Source: Lophius americanus (taxonomy: Eukaryota; Chordata; Actinopteri; Lophiiformes; Lophiidae). Taken from it: a DNA stretch of 64,000 nt. The DNA lies in the NCBI GenBank assembly GCA_037951165.1, contig JBBDHG010000015.1:12086001-12150000 (forward strand), given 5' to 3'. Of this stretch, positions 39,149 to 50,234 are shown piece after piece. A model generated the notes under the pieces. That model saw only the letters and a list, made by a program, of their open reading frames with translations, was not told the DNA's origin and searched no databases. Every line of letters begins with the position of its first letter. The first letter of the stretch is position 1. The position numbers and the translations under genes were made by a program.

Positions 39149-41231
39149 TCAATGCATCCACTCAGTACTCACTACACATCGCATCATGTACGATGGACAG
39201 TGGAGTGCTTGTCCACCTCGCAAAGCAAGTACTAGATGAAGAACAGAACCCCCCTGGATTTTATAGTCCGCAGCTGTTTTCTCATCATTCCTGAGAATAA
39301 AAACAAAGGGGATACAAGGCAGAAGACGTCAGTCAGCAGAAATATTAGCAAAAAATCCTTGTTTGATTTGTTTCAATGACAACCACATATAATGACATTA
39401 CCTGACCCACTGGCACATACATGACCTCTTTTAGGCAGCATAAAATACCCTTGAGGCAAAGATAGTTAGTTCTTCCACTTCTCTCTTGATTCTATATTTC
39501 TCCATATCAATCAATTGGATGATGATGCTGAACTCTTTTACATTATGCTACCAATTGTATGGTTTGAGAGCTTGTGGAAAAGACTGGGAAACATACAGTA
39601 TTACAGCATCCAAGAGTTAAGTGTAATAACAAATAGAAAAATGAAGATAAAAGCTATATGAAAACAGTTGAAAAGTAATGAAATTCCTCTACAGTACGCC
39701 TACAGAAGTAGAAAAAGTAAAGGAAACTTGTATGAAAATAAAATGTATTGCACACGTGTAAACCTATTTTAGCAAAGCCATGTGTTTAATGAGGAGAGCT
39801 ACTTTTGGGTAACGATGAACTGTAGAAGGAGTGGAAGATGTGCAGTATTGCTGCTTCACACCGCCGGTGCAGCAGCCTTTCCCTGATAAGCTGCTCCGTG
39901 TAGCCAGAGCGACTGATATATCGTGGAACATCTTGTCCAAAAGGGATGACAGCTTAACTATCATTCTCCTTTCACATACCACATCCACAGGGTGAAGAAG
40001 GCATCCCATGTCGGATGAAATTTAATGTTTATGTTATTTTGTTATATATATTTCCGTTTGTATTCTGTCTTATCTGAGCACAAAATTACTGTGGGGGCAT
40101 TCTTTGCAAGTGCGTTACCAAATAACGCAGCACTGAAATAAATATTCTGATTTCAAGTAAAGGTTGAGTGATATCCTAAGGGAGTATAATGATGCAATCA
40201 ATGTAGGTTGAATCCAAAGCAAGTGGACTTATTTTTTGGCTTGAAGACAATTCACTTCTCATCCAAAAGGCTTCTTTAGTCCTAACAGACTGGTGGGGAG
40301 TCAGGGATGACATTAGTTATGCGAGGCCAACTACCAATTGGCCTCTACATAGCAATACCTACTGGAGGTATAAAATCCCCTGACTGATCACATGGATTAG
40401 CATTACCTGGATGATTGAGAATCTAAACAGACAGTATAATGTTGTAGTTTGTTAAGAACATTACTTACACATGCAGAGGCATATGATTTGTATGAGACTG
40501 TTAGTAGCTGTATTCTAAACAAGTTAGCATTTAGATTTTTTTTAAATGACTTTGAACGCAGAACTGTATCGGTATTAAGTCACAACTAACTATAATGGCT
40601 TTGTTCGCCATCCAGCGCATCGGTACAGCTCCATAAACAAAAAAAAGGCAACAGTACGTGTTTTAATGATGCAGTCCTATCCCATAATGGCTGTTGATAT
40701 TTTAAAAGAAATACAATTATATTAATCTTACATCTGTTTTCCACTATAGATCAATCTCTGCTGTTGTGGAGGGATGCCTTCTTTCTCCTCCACTCTTTCT
40801 TTGATCCGCTCCACCTGCATGGTAAAAGATATCCTACATGCTCTACACATACTGAATATTAACAAACAAAACAAATGAGTGAGTTAAAGACAATTGTTTA
40901 CCTTATCTGTGGGCTCTATGTCGATCTCTATCTCCTTGCCTGTAAGTGTCTGGGATTTATAAAACAGTTTCATGTTATTGTTGAGAAAATCAATCAGAAA
41001 TAACTAGAATGGCCATCAGTAGAGCGCATACCTCCGCAAAAATTTGAGCAATCATACACATACATGTTTAGCTTAAGTCCTCCCAGTGTAATAGTTTTAG
41101 AATAACCCAGCTAACTAACATACAAAAGATGAAAACTACCTGAATTGGCGAAGGTATCCAGAGCATTACTTTGCTTTTTAAACTGGCTAATGTTTATGCC
41201 TACGTTGCCTTACCTTAACTTTAATCAGCAT
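39149..41231 (-). CDS. nedd8: NEDD8 ubiquitin-like modifier precursor, 4 coding exons
   Basis: Minus-strand coding exons: 41231-41214 (MLIKVK), 40949-40902, 40814-40732, 39290-39149. All are GT-AG and the phases close to 96 residues. The product is the ubiquitin-like protein conjugated to cullins by the NAE1-UBA3 and UBE2M enzymes. Residues 1-76 are a full ubiquitin fold ending LALRGG. Seen: the Leu43-Ile44 patch, Lys48, Ala72 (the residue that separates NEDD8 from ubiquitin for its E1) and Gly75-Gly76. Gln62 stands where mammals have Leu. After Gly76 a 20-residue tail must be cut off by a C-terminal hydrolase such as UCHL3 or SENP8; mammalian precursors have only a few extra residues. The exons are too short to show as a long open frame. 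The gene is head-to-head with gmpr2. Confidence 0.96.
39291..40731 (-). other. nedd8 intron 3 (1.4 kb)
   Basis: No exon is seen. A segment near 40205-40400 ('ttcacttctcatccaaaagg' and following) resembles a repeat common in teleost genomes. The open frame at 39764-40009 has no known domain. Confidence 0.6.
40205..40400. repeat. Fragment of a common teleost interspersed repeat
   Basis: The phrases 'cttgaagacaattcacttct', 'ccaaaaggcttctttagt' and 'gactggtggggagtcaggga' match the pattern of a repeat I know from many fish genomes. Family not assigned. Confidence 0.4.
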
Positions 41232-42488
41232 CTTTGTTGAATTGTTCTTGCCAAATAAACTGTAGTATAATTATGTGCTGACAGAATTTTATATTTAATT
41301 AGTAGTTTAGTCAGAAAAAGTCGACTCCCCTTTTTAATTCAATGGACACTTCCGGTGTTCTTCTGTGATTCCCACGGTATCATTGTCTGTATGTCAACGG
41401 TTCCGCCTCAACTTAGTTAGTATCTTCGTATTTTCTCCAGTCAGGGCAGTTAAAGGATATAAATTATCTTAATAGATGTCTTGTAGTAGTGCCAATATCA
41501 CTGCAACAAAAGTGAATTTGAAATATGTTATATTATTAGTCTAGGGGTTATTAGTGTGAAATGTCGTTAAGCCTATCCCGCGTTTGTAGTTTTTGCCTGA
41601 GTTTTCGCTAACTAGCTGAGGACCTTTAAAAACTACAAAGCGGTCAGTTGGTGTCCGCCCCCTTACGCAGTCAGTGTACACATTTGACGGGAAACGGCAA
41701 AAAGACTAGACCAGTCACACGTATGTTACGGTAAATACATTATTTCGTTTGATGTACTGTAAAAGTGAGTATTTGGCTAGTTATTATGATCTGTTTAGGT
41801 AAAGTGCTTGTATTACAAATGGAGTTGACTACACTTTTACACCTTGATTCGATATAACCTTGAATTTTGACATCGGTAATAGCCGTAGAAGTAAAAAACG
41901 AATATTTGATGCAGTAAGTTGTAGTTTGGATAGCAGTAACTATAGCATTTCCTTATACTTGTAAGCATTTCTCCACCGCTAGTTAGCTAACGATAGGCTA
42001 ATTCGGTATAGCGTACTTATTATTGCTCATGTAAGTAGTAATTACAGTTTACCTTTATTAGCTTCTTTTCATTTCCTAAACCATGGATTCGAGTTTAAGT
42101 ATTCTCAGCAGTTTCTAAATGTATATATCTGTTAGCAGGATTACACAAAACTGCACACCATGTCAAAATTTATGTCAAATAAGTAAAAATACGTGACGTT
42201 CGGAAAATTGTACGTGTAGCATTGAATAATCAATTCAATTTATTGGTTGATCTGGATATGAAGGCAAATTCTGAATCATTGTCAGCTTTTTTTTAACAAT
42301 ACAAAATTGTGCTTTTAATTTTTTTTCTTTAGATGCAGTATTTCGCCTTGATGAAGGCTTTACTTAGTGTTTTAATAAATTACATTTTACAATATATATG
42401 TATTTGAGTGGACCAAAGGACCAAAATGGGATATAAAATGAGGCAAAAGCATCATGTTCCTGAACTATATCATACCTCTCTTTGACAG
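41232..42488. promoter_or_regulatory. Shared nedd8/gmpr2 bidirectional promoter region
   Basis: The two start codons point away from each other 1.3 kb apart. The interval has no TATA box that I can place. An ETS/GABP-type site ACTTCCGG lies at 41348-41355, and CpG is frequent from about 41345 to 41730. A gmpr2 5' UTR intron is supported by a good acceptor 'ctctttgacag' ending at 42488; its donor may be the 'gttacg/gtaaat' near 41731. A fragment of a common fish repeat occurs near 42127-42150. Confidence 0.6.
41348..41355 (-). promoter_or_regulatory. Candidate ETS/GABP site
   Basis: ACTTCCGG on the plus strand, i.e. CCGGAAGT on the minus strand, 117 bp before the nedd8 start codon. Such sites are common in TATA-less housekeeping promoters. 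Confidence 0.45.
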
Positions 42489-42548
42489 GTCCACATCCTC
42501 TACTTAATTTCACATCGTTTTTGTTACACTACCTCCACTGTCTCAAAA

Positions 42549-45500
42549 ATGCCTCGCATTGAGAATGACATTAAACTGGACTTCAAGGATGTGCTCCTCC
42601 GTCCAAAAAGGAGCACACTCAAGTCAAGGAGTGAGGTACGTACCCTGTCGTGGATTGGTGTTTCTACATAATCTGATATCTGATCGTACACACATCCTTT
42701 GGTAGATATCTGTAGAGAAAAATACTATCCCTCATTCATATATTGCAAGGTTTTTAGAAAATTCAAGCCCATTTGCCACAGACTATAGTGGCAACTGAAG
42801 TTATGTAGATAATTCATTGTTTATCATGAACCGACTTTCAAATTGCTAAAAAAAAAAAAAAAAAGGTTTCTAGTTTGTATTAAGTGCACCAGTGTGTCAT
42901 TGTTTTTGCCTTTCCCAGGTGGACCTCGTGAGGAGCTTTATATTCAGGAACTCCAAGGGAAGCTACAGAGGGATCCCTATCATTGGTGCGAACATGGACA
43001 CTGTGGGCACCTTTGAGATGGCGCTTGCTCTGCACCAGGTAAGTTATACATTGCTTGTGGTATGTATAAATTCGTATTAATTATCCATTTTTATTTTTAA
43101 TTGTTACTACTCCCTTTTCCAGATGTTTTTGGGGTCATTTATTTATTCTGTTGGAAGCCTTCCTAACATAATTATTAGAAAATATCCCTGAATCACTAAA
43201 TGACTCGATTCAGTCTGTCACTCACTCACAGTTATAAAAGTTATCCTCATTGGCTATTCACTAATGACATTGTGATCCAGAACTTGTTTTCTCTTGCACT
43301 AGTTCACTCTGTTCACCACGATCCACAAACATTACTCTGTGGACGACTGGGTGGAGTTTGCATCGAAGCATCCTGACTGCATACAGGTACTCAACATTTT
43401 AGTTATTATACAACACAATAATTCAGAGGGTTTATTAATGTCAGTATTAATATTAGACCTACGCTTTCTCCTCTCTGTTTATCTCACAGAGTGTAGCAGT
43501 CAGCTCTGGGACCAGTGAAAATGACTTTGAAAGGATTTCAGCTATATTGGCTGCTGTGCCTCAGCTACAGTATATCTGTGTAGATGTGGCTAATGGCTAC
43601 TCGGAACACTTTGTTCACTTTGTCAAAGACGTCAGGGAGAAGTTCCCCTCTCACACTATAATGGTCAGTATTCAGTATGTCTGCCTGTGGGGGCTGTATA
43701 TAATGGAGATAATGGATTCCTTCAGGTTAATATTTTCATGATAAATTTTCCAGAAAATATTTTTAATTTTTATGTTGCTCAGGCAGGAAATGTGGTGACA
43801 GGAGAGATGGTGGAAGAGCTAATCCTGGCGGGGGCTGACATCATTAAAGTCGGCATTGGACCAGGTGATCACAGCACTTCCCACTTACAAAACATATTTC
43901 TACATATATACAGAACATAATCACATCATGACCTCAAAAAGATGTCAATCTTATTAAGATTATTTGATATGCAGTGTCTACTTTATAACAGTTTGCAGTA
44001 TATACAGTATAAGAACCCAATTTATAGAGCTTTGCTGAAATACGTTTTTTTGGGAATACTACATGGATGTGTTTTCACCAGCGTGAAGAGTTTTCACCAG
44101 GTTTATGTTTGATTCATGGATATTTGCTGTGTAACAACCCAGTTCATTTTGCAAAATGACATCAAACAGACCACAGGCAATGCTTGCAAATGTGTTTTTT
44201 TCCTGTCAAATAATATGCTGCTGACTAGAAATCGTAAGTGGTCTCTTGCCATTGTTTTTTACAGGTTCTGTGTGCACCACCCGTAAGAAGACCGGTGTGG
44301 GGTACCCCCAACTCAGTGCAGTGATTGAGTGTGCAGATGCAGCACATGGTTTAGGTGGTCACATCATCTCCGTGAGTGACTCTCTCATGTGATAATCCAT
44401 TTCTAACCACAGTTCTTGTCTACAACTAATATTCAACTAATATCTTTTGAAATACCTGTTGTTTGTATCAAATTACCATTAATATTTTTTTAAAGTTTGA
44501 TTTTGTATAAATTGAACAAACATGATTTAATTTGTTAATTAGAGGATAGTAGAGGTGCTGCAAGAGTGGCTGTTTTCCATTTTCTTAGTCTTTATGCTAA
44601 GCTAATCATCTAACGACTCAGGTTTTGTATTTACTGTAGAGGGTGACAAGGATGTTAAGTGAGGTTTAAGGTAGAAACTGATAATTGACTGATTAGTAAT
44701 TTATCTATGTCTAAATCCTTCACTTAACTGTAAAAAGGTCCCGTAGCCCTTTTTTTGTGACAGTTTGTCTGTTTTTGTACAAGATTTCTCAGAAAATTAC
44801 TTAAGCATGTTGATGGCATTTTCAGAGGGATGGGCCTAGAACCAAGTTAGCATTGATTAGATTGCTAGGCACAGCCAGATGCAGCTACAGATCCAGGATT
44901 TTTCTGATTTGTTCATTTGTTTTTGTGATTTAATTGTATCTTAATTGGATTTTTTGGAGGGTATTTGAAGTGAAATATGTAGTTCATAATTTTTGAAATT
45001 TAGTGGCTGTTCTTTCAAATATGGTCAGGGCTTTTTGGATGGATAATTGAATTAACAAGTAACAATCCTTTTTCATTTGAATAAACATTTAACAGTCAAT
45101 TTATTGAAGGTGTGTTTCTGAAGAACATTAATTATATTTTCTTGTGGTTTTGCCTGGAAGCTATTATTTCATTGCTGCAGGTGTAAATGGAGGTGTGTGC
45201 TCTGATTGCTTACTTTCTAGCTAGACCAGTTTTTAACGGTGAGAACGTGCAGCTTTATATTATGTCTCCAGGCTGTATTTACTCATGAGTCCTTGACAAA
45301 TGTAAAATTTCTCTCATAACACACAGTTTATCTGTTTATCGTTCCCTCTCTCTTCTCTTTCACACAGGATGGTGGATGTACTTGTCCAGGAGATGTCTCC
45401 AAGGCTTTTGGTAAGTTTGTGTTTTCAATACCACATTCCAGCCTTAGAAAGAGTCCTTTTTTTCTAAAGTAAAACCTTTTCCTTATCTTTTATTGCTTTT

Positions 45501-46370
45501 TCCTGTGTGACTCTCAGGTGCTGGAGCAGACTTTGTGATGCTGGGTGGTATGCTCGCTGGTCACTCAGAAAGCGGGGGCGAGATTATAGAAAAAAATGGC
45601 AAGAAATACAAGTTGTTCTATGGAATGAGCTCAGACACTGCGATGAAAAAACATGCAGGAGGTGTGGCTGAGTACAGGTCAGTGTCATAATGTTTCTGGT
45701 ATACAAGGGACAAAAAATACATTATAAATTGTAAGTTCACTTTACTCACAAAAAAGTCATGGGACTCAATTTATTCAAATCTTCCAAATAAAGTAAAGGA
45801 TCAGTTTTAAGTTGTTGATGGTGAAAAATCTGTATTTCAATTTCACAACTTAAAATTCATTATCTTCTTTTCTTGGAAATTTCCAGGCTGTCTGTTGTAA
45901 CTTTTTTTTTTAGTTTGCTTGCTTTTGCTTCAAATTATTTTTCTTTGTCCTTACAACTTGTCATGAACCTGTTTTTATTTGCATGCAAAATAAATGAGTT
46001 CAACACTGGTGCTCGTGATTAGACGTCAGACAAAACTCCTAAATTGTCCCTCTTGGCAACTTATTTTTAGTTTTTTATATTCGCCACTACAGTGGGTTTT
46101 GTGTGATTTCCCTGTCTTTATAATCACTAAACTGATCCTGTTGTATACATAATATACCTCCTCTGTGTTATTGACTGCAGAGCGTCGGAGGGGAAGACAG
46201 TTGAAGTTCTTTACAAAGGTCCAGTAGAGGGTACAATACGAGATGTCTTGGGCGGGGTCCGCTCCACCTGCACCTATGTTGGGGCGGGCAAACTGAAGGA
46301 GCTGAGTCGCAGGACCACCTTCATCAGGGTCACCCAGCAGCTGAACACTGTCTTTGGCAATGACAACTGA
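42549..46370 (+). CDS. gmpr2: GMP reductase, 9 coding exons
   Basis: Coding exons: 42549-42635, 42919-43038, 43303-43386, 43490-43663, 43783-43864, 44265-44371, 45368-45410, 45518-45677, 46181-46370. Phases close to 348 residues, exactly the length of human GMPR2. The enzyme converts GMP to IMP and ammonia using NADPH, in purine salvage in the cytosol, as a TIM-barrel tetramer of the IMPDH/GMPR family. Seen: the catalytic loop GSVCTTRKKTGVGYPQ with Cys186 and Thr188, Glu289 in ASEGKT, and the phosphate-binding region ADFVMLGGMLAGHSES from 237. No CBS domains are present, which separates it from IMPDH. The start codon follows a 60-nt UTR in the same exon. I call gmpr2 rather than gmpr from length and from its place next to nedd8; the paralogue is the only realistic alternative. 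Confidence 0.96.
44372..45367 (+). other. gmpr2 intron 6 (1.0 kb)
   Basis: AT-rich; nothing recognised beyond splice sites. The stretch 44740-44890 may be a worn copy of the fish repeat seen near 29215, but this is weak. Confidence 0.6.
45678..46180 (+). other. gmpr2 intron 8 (0.5 kb)
   Basis: Nothing recognised beyond splice sites. Confidence 0.7.
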
Positions 46371-46465
46371 GTGTCCTGCTCAATCCAGCTTCAGATAAAT
46401 AATATGCCTACAACACTGCCTGTCTGACTGCCAGATTTTGTTTGTGCATTGACCGTATATAAAGA

Positions 46466-46512
46466 CACTACTATATAAGAGTAGTATATTTCACTACTCT
46501 TATATATTAGTG
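46466..46512 (+). repeat. Hairpin just after the gmpr2 stop codon
   Basis: Arms 46466-46485 and 46493-46512 are reverse complements with one mismatch, around a 7-nt loop. This begins 96 nt after the stop, so it probably lies in the 3' UTR. Confidence 0.85.
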
Positions 46513-47057
46513 AAATATTGCCCTGTTACTATCCTTCTTATGTCTTATCTATCATTACAATTCAATCTCTGAACAGCTTTAGACTTTGAGTGCTACTTTT
46601 TCCTACAAGCTACAAGGTGTGGCTTGGTTATATCTCCAGATAGTCAGTTAACTAGAGCAGTAAGGCTCTACATGTCTGTGGTCTTAACATTCTAATGCCT
46701 GGTCTTATTTTTACATACATGCAAATCTGTGGCTGTCTATTAAAAGCGTCTACAACACTTCTCTATGCTCTGTGCCGACATAATACTGATAAGCCTTTCT
46801 CAGCCATACAGATCTATAGACTTACAGCAGATGTCTTAAATTGTTCAGGAATGTGGAGTTACCGTTTGGAAACAGAGCTTATTTTAGATTTTCATCCAAC
46901 AACATTCCATCACCCAGTAAGTTTTGCACTTTATTTTTAATTTGAGATTTTAAACTACATTGTCATGCATTGTTTTCAGCACCTACTGTTCCTGTTGCAT
47001 TTTACATAATCAAGTTGTTTTTAATAGTTGTTCAGATTTTGGAGGATTTTTGTTAGC

Positions 47058-47131
47058 ACGTTGAGATTTGATCCAAATGCAAAGTGTGTTATAAATTAAA
47101 TGTAATATCATTATTATAGTTATTATTATGA
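47058..47131 (+). mobile_element. Short LINE 3' tail
   Basis: The phrase 'cgttgagatttgatccaaat', then 'ttataaattaaatgtaata' and ATT-like repeats, as in the LINE at 22460-23883. Confidence 0.7.
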
Positions 47132-50125
47132 TAAGACTGGTGTATGCTGATTGATAGAGTATTACAGATTGTAATGACGTACTGAGATGTTAGCCATGAA
47201 GAAGACATATGCGGCTTTTCTCTAGTCCCAGTGAATACCAAAGTCTGTGTGGGTTTATGTTTGATTCATTATAGCCTTTGAGTTAAATGGGCGTTCTTTG
47301 GCGTATGGTATCACTTTACACACTGTCTCTCTTCACTCTGCTTAAAGCTGATCAAACATGGTCTGTCTGATTGTTGTTGTTACAATCACTTTTGTGTGAA
47401 AAGGGGATTAAAAATGCAGATTTTAAACTGAATTTCTAATCGTTTTATGTTTCAGCCAGTCAATAAAAACATCCAGGTCTTTAAATATTATTATTTGTTA
47501 GATCATCACAATAAATAGATCAAATGAAAGAAATGGATTTCTTGTTGCCCTTGGTCTGTGTTATTTGAGTGCAGTTATGTTTAATCACCAGCAGATAGAG
47601 ACAAACAACTTAAACTTGGAGGCAGAAAAGGTAAAGTCATTATCATCAAGCAAGATAAAAAGATATTCACTTTAAGAAATGACATTAGCATAGGTGTGTG
47701 ATGTGCATTTAAAAAATAGTAATTATCACAGCATTGGGAGTCTGTTACATTGGCTAACTATATTATACTATATTTTTTTTCAATACAAGATACTGCTAAA
47801 ATTTAATTCTGCACCAAAGACAATCAGTTTGATTTATAAAAACATAAACATGGGGAATAATGTATTTTTATCTTTGTATATTACTTATCAATGATCAGTT
47901 GGTTTCGGCTACAATTATTTCAGTTCACAAACCATCTGTGTGGTGTACACATCACCAATACATGATCCATGTGAACAAGAAGCCTGGTAAGGGTACCCCC
48001 ACACCTTCCTATTCATTGATATTCTGGAGCATATTCCCATAGCAGCATAAGCACTCCTACAGAGAGCATGGCAGATTACAACATGTCACCTAAAAATTAT
48101 GCGATCAGAGTATTTGGAAAGACCGGTCATCCATCTCTAGACAAATGTTAAATTGTTTGGAGATGGAGTTGGATAGAATTGGATGCAGCATTTTGGTAAA
48201 GCTTACTGATTAATTTCACACAATAGATATGACCAACGATATTCTCAGTCTAAATTCTATCACTTTCCAACACATCGTCAATCTAAAACTATCTTTGACT
48301 TGTTTTTCTTTGACTTTCTTTTTTTTTGTTGTTTCTATTGTTTCCCCTTTGTTTTGGTTAATCCCAAATGATTTGGGGATAGAATGTTGTCTTTTCATTA
48401 CTTTAATTGCTTCCCTGTAGTCGATCACATTTATTAGACAATCTTCTTGTTTTATACCACATCTAGCCTCTTGCTTTTAATGCAATGTCTATGATGGGGA
48501 AAAGGACTTCTTTGTAAAGTTTCAGAACAGATTATCACACAGATTATAACAAGGTGTGGTTGTTTTTTACTTTGTTTTTTTCCCACAGGAAAACTACCTC
48601 CCCAAATAAACTCATTGCGGAAGATCAAGCCATTGGCAGTAAAATAGATTGTATGATAAATATTTTAATTGTTTTGTATTGATTGGAACATCCCAAACCA
48701 ATTGTTAGAAATTCGTGGAAGAATGCAAAATACCCTGCACCCCTGAACATAACCCCCGTTTAAATCAGTCTCCTCTGGGCGAAGATCAACAGAAGAAAAA
48801 AGAATCACATAAGAAGTTTTGCTCAAAGGTTGTAACTTTAAACTACTGATCTACAGAATTTTGTAATAGTTGTAGGTGTCTGATACTGCCACGACAGGTA
48901 TTTGTAAATATAAGAAAAGAACATTTGCCATACTTAATTTTAAGAAACAAAACTAGCAACGTACAGTAAAGTGGGTTCTGCGCAGTAACTGTTAAGGAAT
49001 TGTTAATTACATTTTAACCAGCTAGCTGGGTAGAATAAATAAGTAAAATAATTTATTCATATGATTTATTTCACTTGGTAAAAACCTCAGAGATTAAGAA
49101 TCTCTTCCCCATGGCTTCTAGCCAACTCAAGTTTGCTAACGTATGCTAGGTTACGACGAGGTAATCCATCGAATTTTCTACAGTTTCGTCAAAGTTATCA
49201 CCCATTGGTTCATTAATTTACTGTTTATTATGTTAGAATCGGTTATTGATGTAGTATTATATAGGGTAATGATTAACTAACTTGAAGCTTTTTATATTAT
49301 GGTTTATGTTCAGCAGAAAATGAAAATATTGTACTATCTTTTCGTATTATTTCTGATTTTTTTTTTTTTTGTGTGTTTGGGCCAACTTTGGTCCAAAACT
49401 CAAAATTGCAGCAAAATGTGCAGTTATTAGTGAGACTTCAAAACTATGTGACTAATTCTTACGATGAACCAGCATACTAAACCGTTTGTGCTGTTCTTAA
49501 ATTCCTGCCACACGTCCTCACACAAACGCAACACGATATTATACTTTCTCACAGCTAAGACATTATCTTCAGAAACATAAGGAATGGGAGAGTATCTGCG
49601 AAGAACCAACAAAAACCGAGGAACTATAGATGCCCTATACAGACGAAGAATCAAATAAAGGGATGGTGTCAAAAATACCCTCTGATCGCGGATCACACGT
49701 TCTTGGCTCGAGAATCGTGTTGCGTTTCTGTGCGGACCTTTGGCAGGAATATAGCTCCATAAGATGCTTGTAAAGATGGGGTCATGGCACATATAAGTTC
49801 ACACTGATACCACATATGCCTCACAGACAACTATGACTGTGAACAGTCATGCCAAAAAGATCAGATTTGAAAAAAAACCTAACTGAACTTTGTCACCTGC
49901 AATGCATTGCAATTCACATTAAACAATGGCAAAGCAAACGCTTAGAATAGAATAGAACTCTGTTGTCAGTGTTGCAGGACAATGAAATACAGTTTTACAG
50001 CTCTTGGAAGACTGTATACTGGCTGATTGACACTGGTTAATATAACCTTCATACTTGAAATTTCACAATATCCAACCCCATTTTCTTGAAGTATCTATAA
50101 TTTTTTGTTTGACGGCTTTTTACAG

Positions 50126-50234
50126 GATTCAACGCCACAGATGAGGGGTTTGAGTCAGACAGCTCATGTAGGTCTACCCTTGCCCAAACAGAAGACTCCC
50201 AATTCACGTGGGGACTGTCTTAACATTAGCAGAA
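50126..50234 (+). other. homez 5' UTR with an overlapping upstream ORF
   Basis: A strong splice acceptor ('ctttttacag', ending at 50125) opens the exon. In the homez frame a TGA occurs at 50142-50144, so translation must start after it. A separate ATG at 50141 opens a 53-codon frame that runs to 50302, past the homez start at 50235. Confidence 0.6.

Larger units (their letters stand above)
46371..50125 (+). other. gmpr2 3' flank and homez upstream region
   Basis: Beyond the hairpin and the LINE tail, no conserved exon is seen. A candidate gmpr2 poly(A) signal AATAAA is at 47462-47467. The minus-strand open frame of 121 codons at 49427-49792 shows no domain I know; its surroundings are richer in CpG than the neighbours, so it may mark a homez promoter or an unrecognised transposon remnant. 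A noncoding homez 5' exon must lie somewhere here but I cannot place it. Confidence 0.5.

Noticed and set aside
49427..49792. Minus-strand 121-codon open frame as a gene
   Set aside because: No domain, splice or family signal seen; kept only as an unexplained CpG-richer stretch.
50208..50234. Extending homez upstream to a 400-residue frame
   Set aside because: The codon at 50208 is GTG; the first in-frame ATG after the TGA at 50142 is at 50235.
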